6,938 nt of DNA from NCBI GenBank assembly GCA_002315335.1, contig DCGW01000067.1:6651-13588 (forward strand). The letters run 5' to 3'. This DNA comes from Firmicutes bacterium UBA1768. Lineage in GTDB: Bacteria; Bacillota; Clostridia; Peptostreptococcales; Anaerovoracaceae. Shown here in pieces: positions 6,118 through 6,938 of the stretch. The translations under genes were made by a program, and so were the position numbers. The notes under the pieces are model-generated. The model was not told the origin of the DNA. It worked only from the letters and a program-made list of their open reading frames with translations, and did no database searches. How positions within the stretch are numbered: position 1 is the first letter of the stretch; the number at the start of each line of letters is the position of its first letter.

Positions 6118-6204
6118 GTAGATGCTGCAGATGCACAGCAACAAACTTCAAAAGGATTTACTATCATTGGAGCAACAGATTTTTTGCTCAGTTTCATAAA
6201 ATAA
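6118..6204 (+). pseudogene. 3' fragment of a second AAA_14/DUF4143 ATPase gene
   Basis: In the frame ending at TAA 6202-6204 the sequence reads GFTIIGATDFLLSFIK, identical to the C-terminus of the intact ATPase except Ser for Arg. The frame is open only back to TGA codons at 6112-6117, and residues before GFT (DAAD-QQQTSK) do not match. No Walker motifs, start or other part of the gene is present. The seven base changes within the 16 matching codons all fall in third positions and six are silent, so the fragment derives from a homologue that was once under selection rather than a fresh copy of the neighbour. It starts 18 bp after the Nudix stop. Confidence 0.75.
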
Positions 6205-6223
6205 GGTAAAGCTGTTGCTCCAC
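6154..6223 (+). repeat. 70-bp repeat, truncated copy
   Basis: This is the partner of 4378-4447, offset by 1776 bp in direct orientation. It includes the stop codon and 19 bp beyond it (AAAGC, GTTG and CCAC retained). Similarity ends after CCAC at 6223. The two copies flank the whole EutH-Nudix gene. Confidence 0.85.
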
Positions 6224-6284
6224 ATAATTGATGCAAAAGAAGATTTTTTGAAGTTGAACTATGAAAATTGAAAGGTGGCTTATT

Positions 6285-6938
6285 TTGAACAAAGAATCAA
6301 AAATCTTTCGTGCGATAGACCTCTATGTCAGACTTTGCGAAGGAAAAATAATTAATAAGAGTGAAGAGTCCATAAGATTTGGTGTTGATGAGAGAACAAT
6401 CCAGCGGGATATTGACGATATAAGAGCATATTTGGACGAAAAGAGCATAGTAGAGGGCGACGGTAGGGAAATTGTCTATGATAGAAGAAAAAAAGGCTAT
6501 GTTATGGTTGGAGACGAACCCTCAATGATGACGAACAGTGAAATTCTGGCTGTTTCTAAGGTTCTGCTTGAAAGCAGAGCATTCACAAGCCGTGAAATGA
6601 AGTCGATACTGGCAAAGCTTGTCAGGGGCTGCGTCCCGTTCGAAAACATGAAACTGGTCAGCGAGCTGTTAGCCAATGAAAGCTTTCATTATGTGGAGCC
6701 AAACCACAAAGAGTATATACAGGATGAGCTGTGGACGATTGGCTCGGCCATTCACAATCATAAGCTGGTTGAAATAAAGTATTCCAAAGGAGCCGCGCCA
6801 AATGAAACAAAAAAGCGAGTCGTTGAGCCATCGGCCATAATGTTTTCCGAGTACTATTTCTACCTGATAGGGTATGTTGTCGAGCAGAACAATCAAGGAG
6901 CATATGAACATAAATATGGATTTCCAGCGGTTTTTCGC
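6285..6938 (+). CDS. HTH-WYL domain transcriptional regulator, 3' end cut by window
   Basis: From TTG 6285 the frame is open for 218 codons to the right edge. AAAGGTGG (6271-6278) lies 6 nt before this TTG. An in-frame ATG at 6261 would add MKIERWLI but has a poorer ribosome site, so TTG is preferred. The N-terminus (about 5-50) is a winged helix-turn-helix of the DeoR/HTH_11 type, with recognition helix DERTIQRDIDDIRAYL (35-50). A basic wing DRRKKGYVM follows. The C-terminal WYL domain is visible at VEPSAIMFSEYYFYLIGYV (180-198), with FYL in place of the name-giving WYL, and runs on to FPAVFR at the edge. WYL domains bind nucleic-acid or small ligands and control DNA binding, often in DNA damage or phage defence settings. 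About 80-100 residues are probably missing. No promoter is clear upstream, so its target and control are unknown. Confidence 0.88.
   Translation, partial: MNKESKIFRAIDLYVRLCEGKIINKSEESIRFGVDERTIQRDIDDIRAYLDEKSIVEGDGREIVYDRRKKGYVMVGDEPSMMTNSEILAVSKVLLESRAFTSREMKSILAKLVRGCVPFENMKLVSELLANESFHYVEPNHKEYIQDELWTIGSAIHNHKLVEIKYSKGAAPNETKKRVVEPSAIMFSEYYFYLIGYVVEQNNQGAYEHKYGFPAVFR

Noticed and set aside
6015..6209. 64-codon plus-strand frame overlapping the Nudix end
   Set aside because: It runs out of frame through the end of the Nudix coding region and out of frame with the ATPase fragment, with no ribosome site or recognisable sequence.
6658..6911. Two overlapping minus-strand open frames opposite the WYL regulator
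   Set aside because: They are shadows of the regulator's frame; neither has a convincing ribosome site or a recognisable domain.

Overview
The window is an AT-rich stretch of bacterial chromosome that looks like a low-GC Firmicute, most likely a Clostridia/Lachnospiraceae-type organism. The reasons are strong purine-rich Shine-Dalgarno sites (AGGAGG, AAAGGAG, GGAGAGG), near-consensus sigma-A promoters, a probable TTG start, and short MKKLL-type lipoprotein signal peptides with a Cys lipobox. The genus cannot be fixed from the sequence alone. No rRNA, tRNA, CRISPR array, transposase or phage gene is visible.

Layout. (1) 1-361, minus: nearly complete VOC/glyoxalase-fold protein, cut by the window edge. 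(2) 362-645: AT-rich intergenic region with two inverted repeats. (3) 646-1641, plus, and 1850-2854, minus: two convergent, paralogous lipoproteins of unknown function, separated by two strong intrinsic terminators. (4) 2855-3120: a divergent promoter region with near-consensus promoters in both directions and two copies of the palindrome TGTAGAnnTCTACA. (5) 3121-4428, plus: an AAA_14/DUF4143 ATPase with a degenerate PD-(D/E)XK-like C-terminus. (6) 4633-6099, plus: one open frame joining a complete EutH-family transporter (about 360 residues) to a complete MutT-type Nudix hydrolase (about 128 residues). (7) 6118-6223: the 3' end of a second AAA_14/DUF4143 gene plus shared 3' flank, without the rest of the gene. 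(8) 6285 to the right edge, plus: an HTH-WYL transcriptional regulator, cut by the window edge.

The genes do not form an obvious single pathway. The EutH-like part has no other ethanolamine-utilisation gene beside it here. The points most worth a second look are the EutH-Nudix junction, the twin palindromes around the ATPase promoter, and the orphan ATPase tail. At the EutH-Nudix junction, an A7 run, an internal Shine-Dalgarno and ATG, and an overlapping out-of-frame TGA suggest a recent fusion, a frameshift or dual translation. The twin palindromes are 73 bp centre to centre, close to seven helical turns. The orphan ATPase tail differs from the intact copy only at third codon positions, so it comes from a once-selected homologue. 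I did not find a clear-cut new defence or mobile system.
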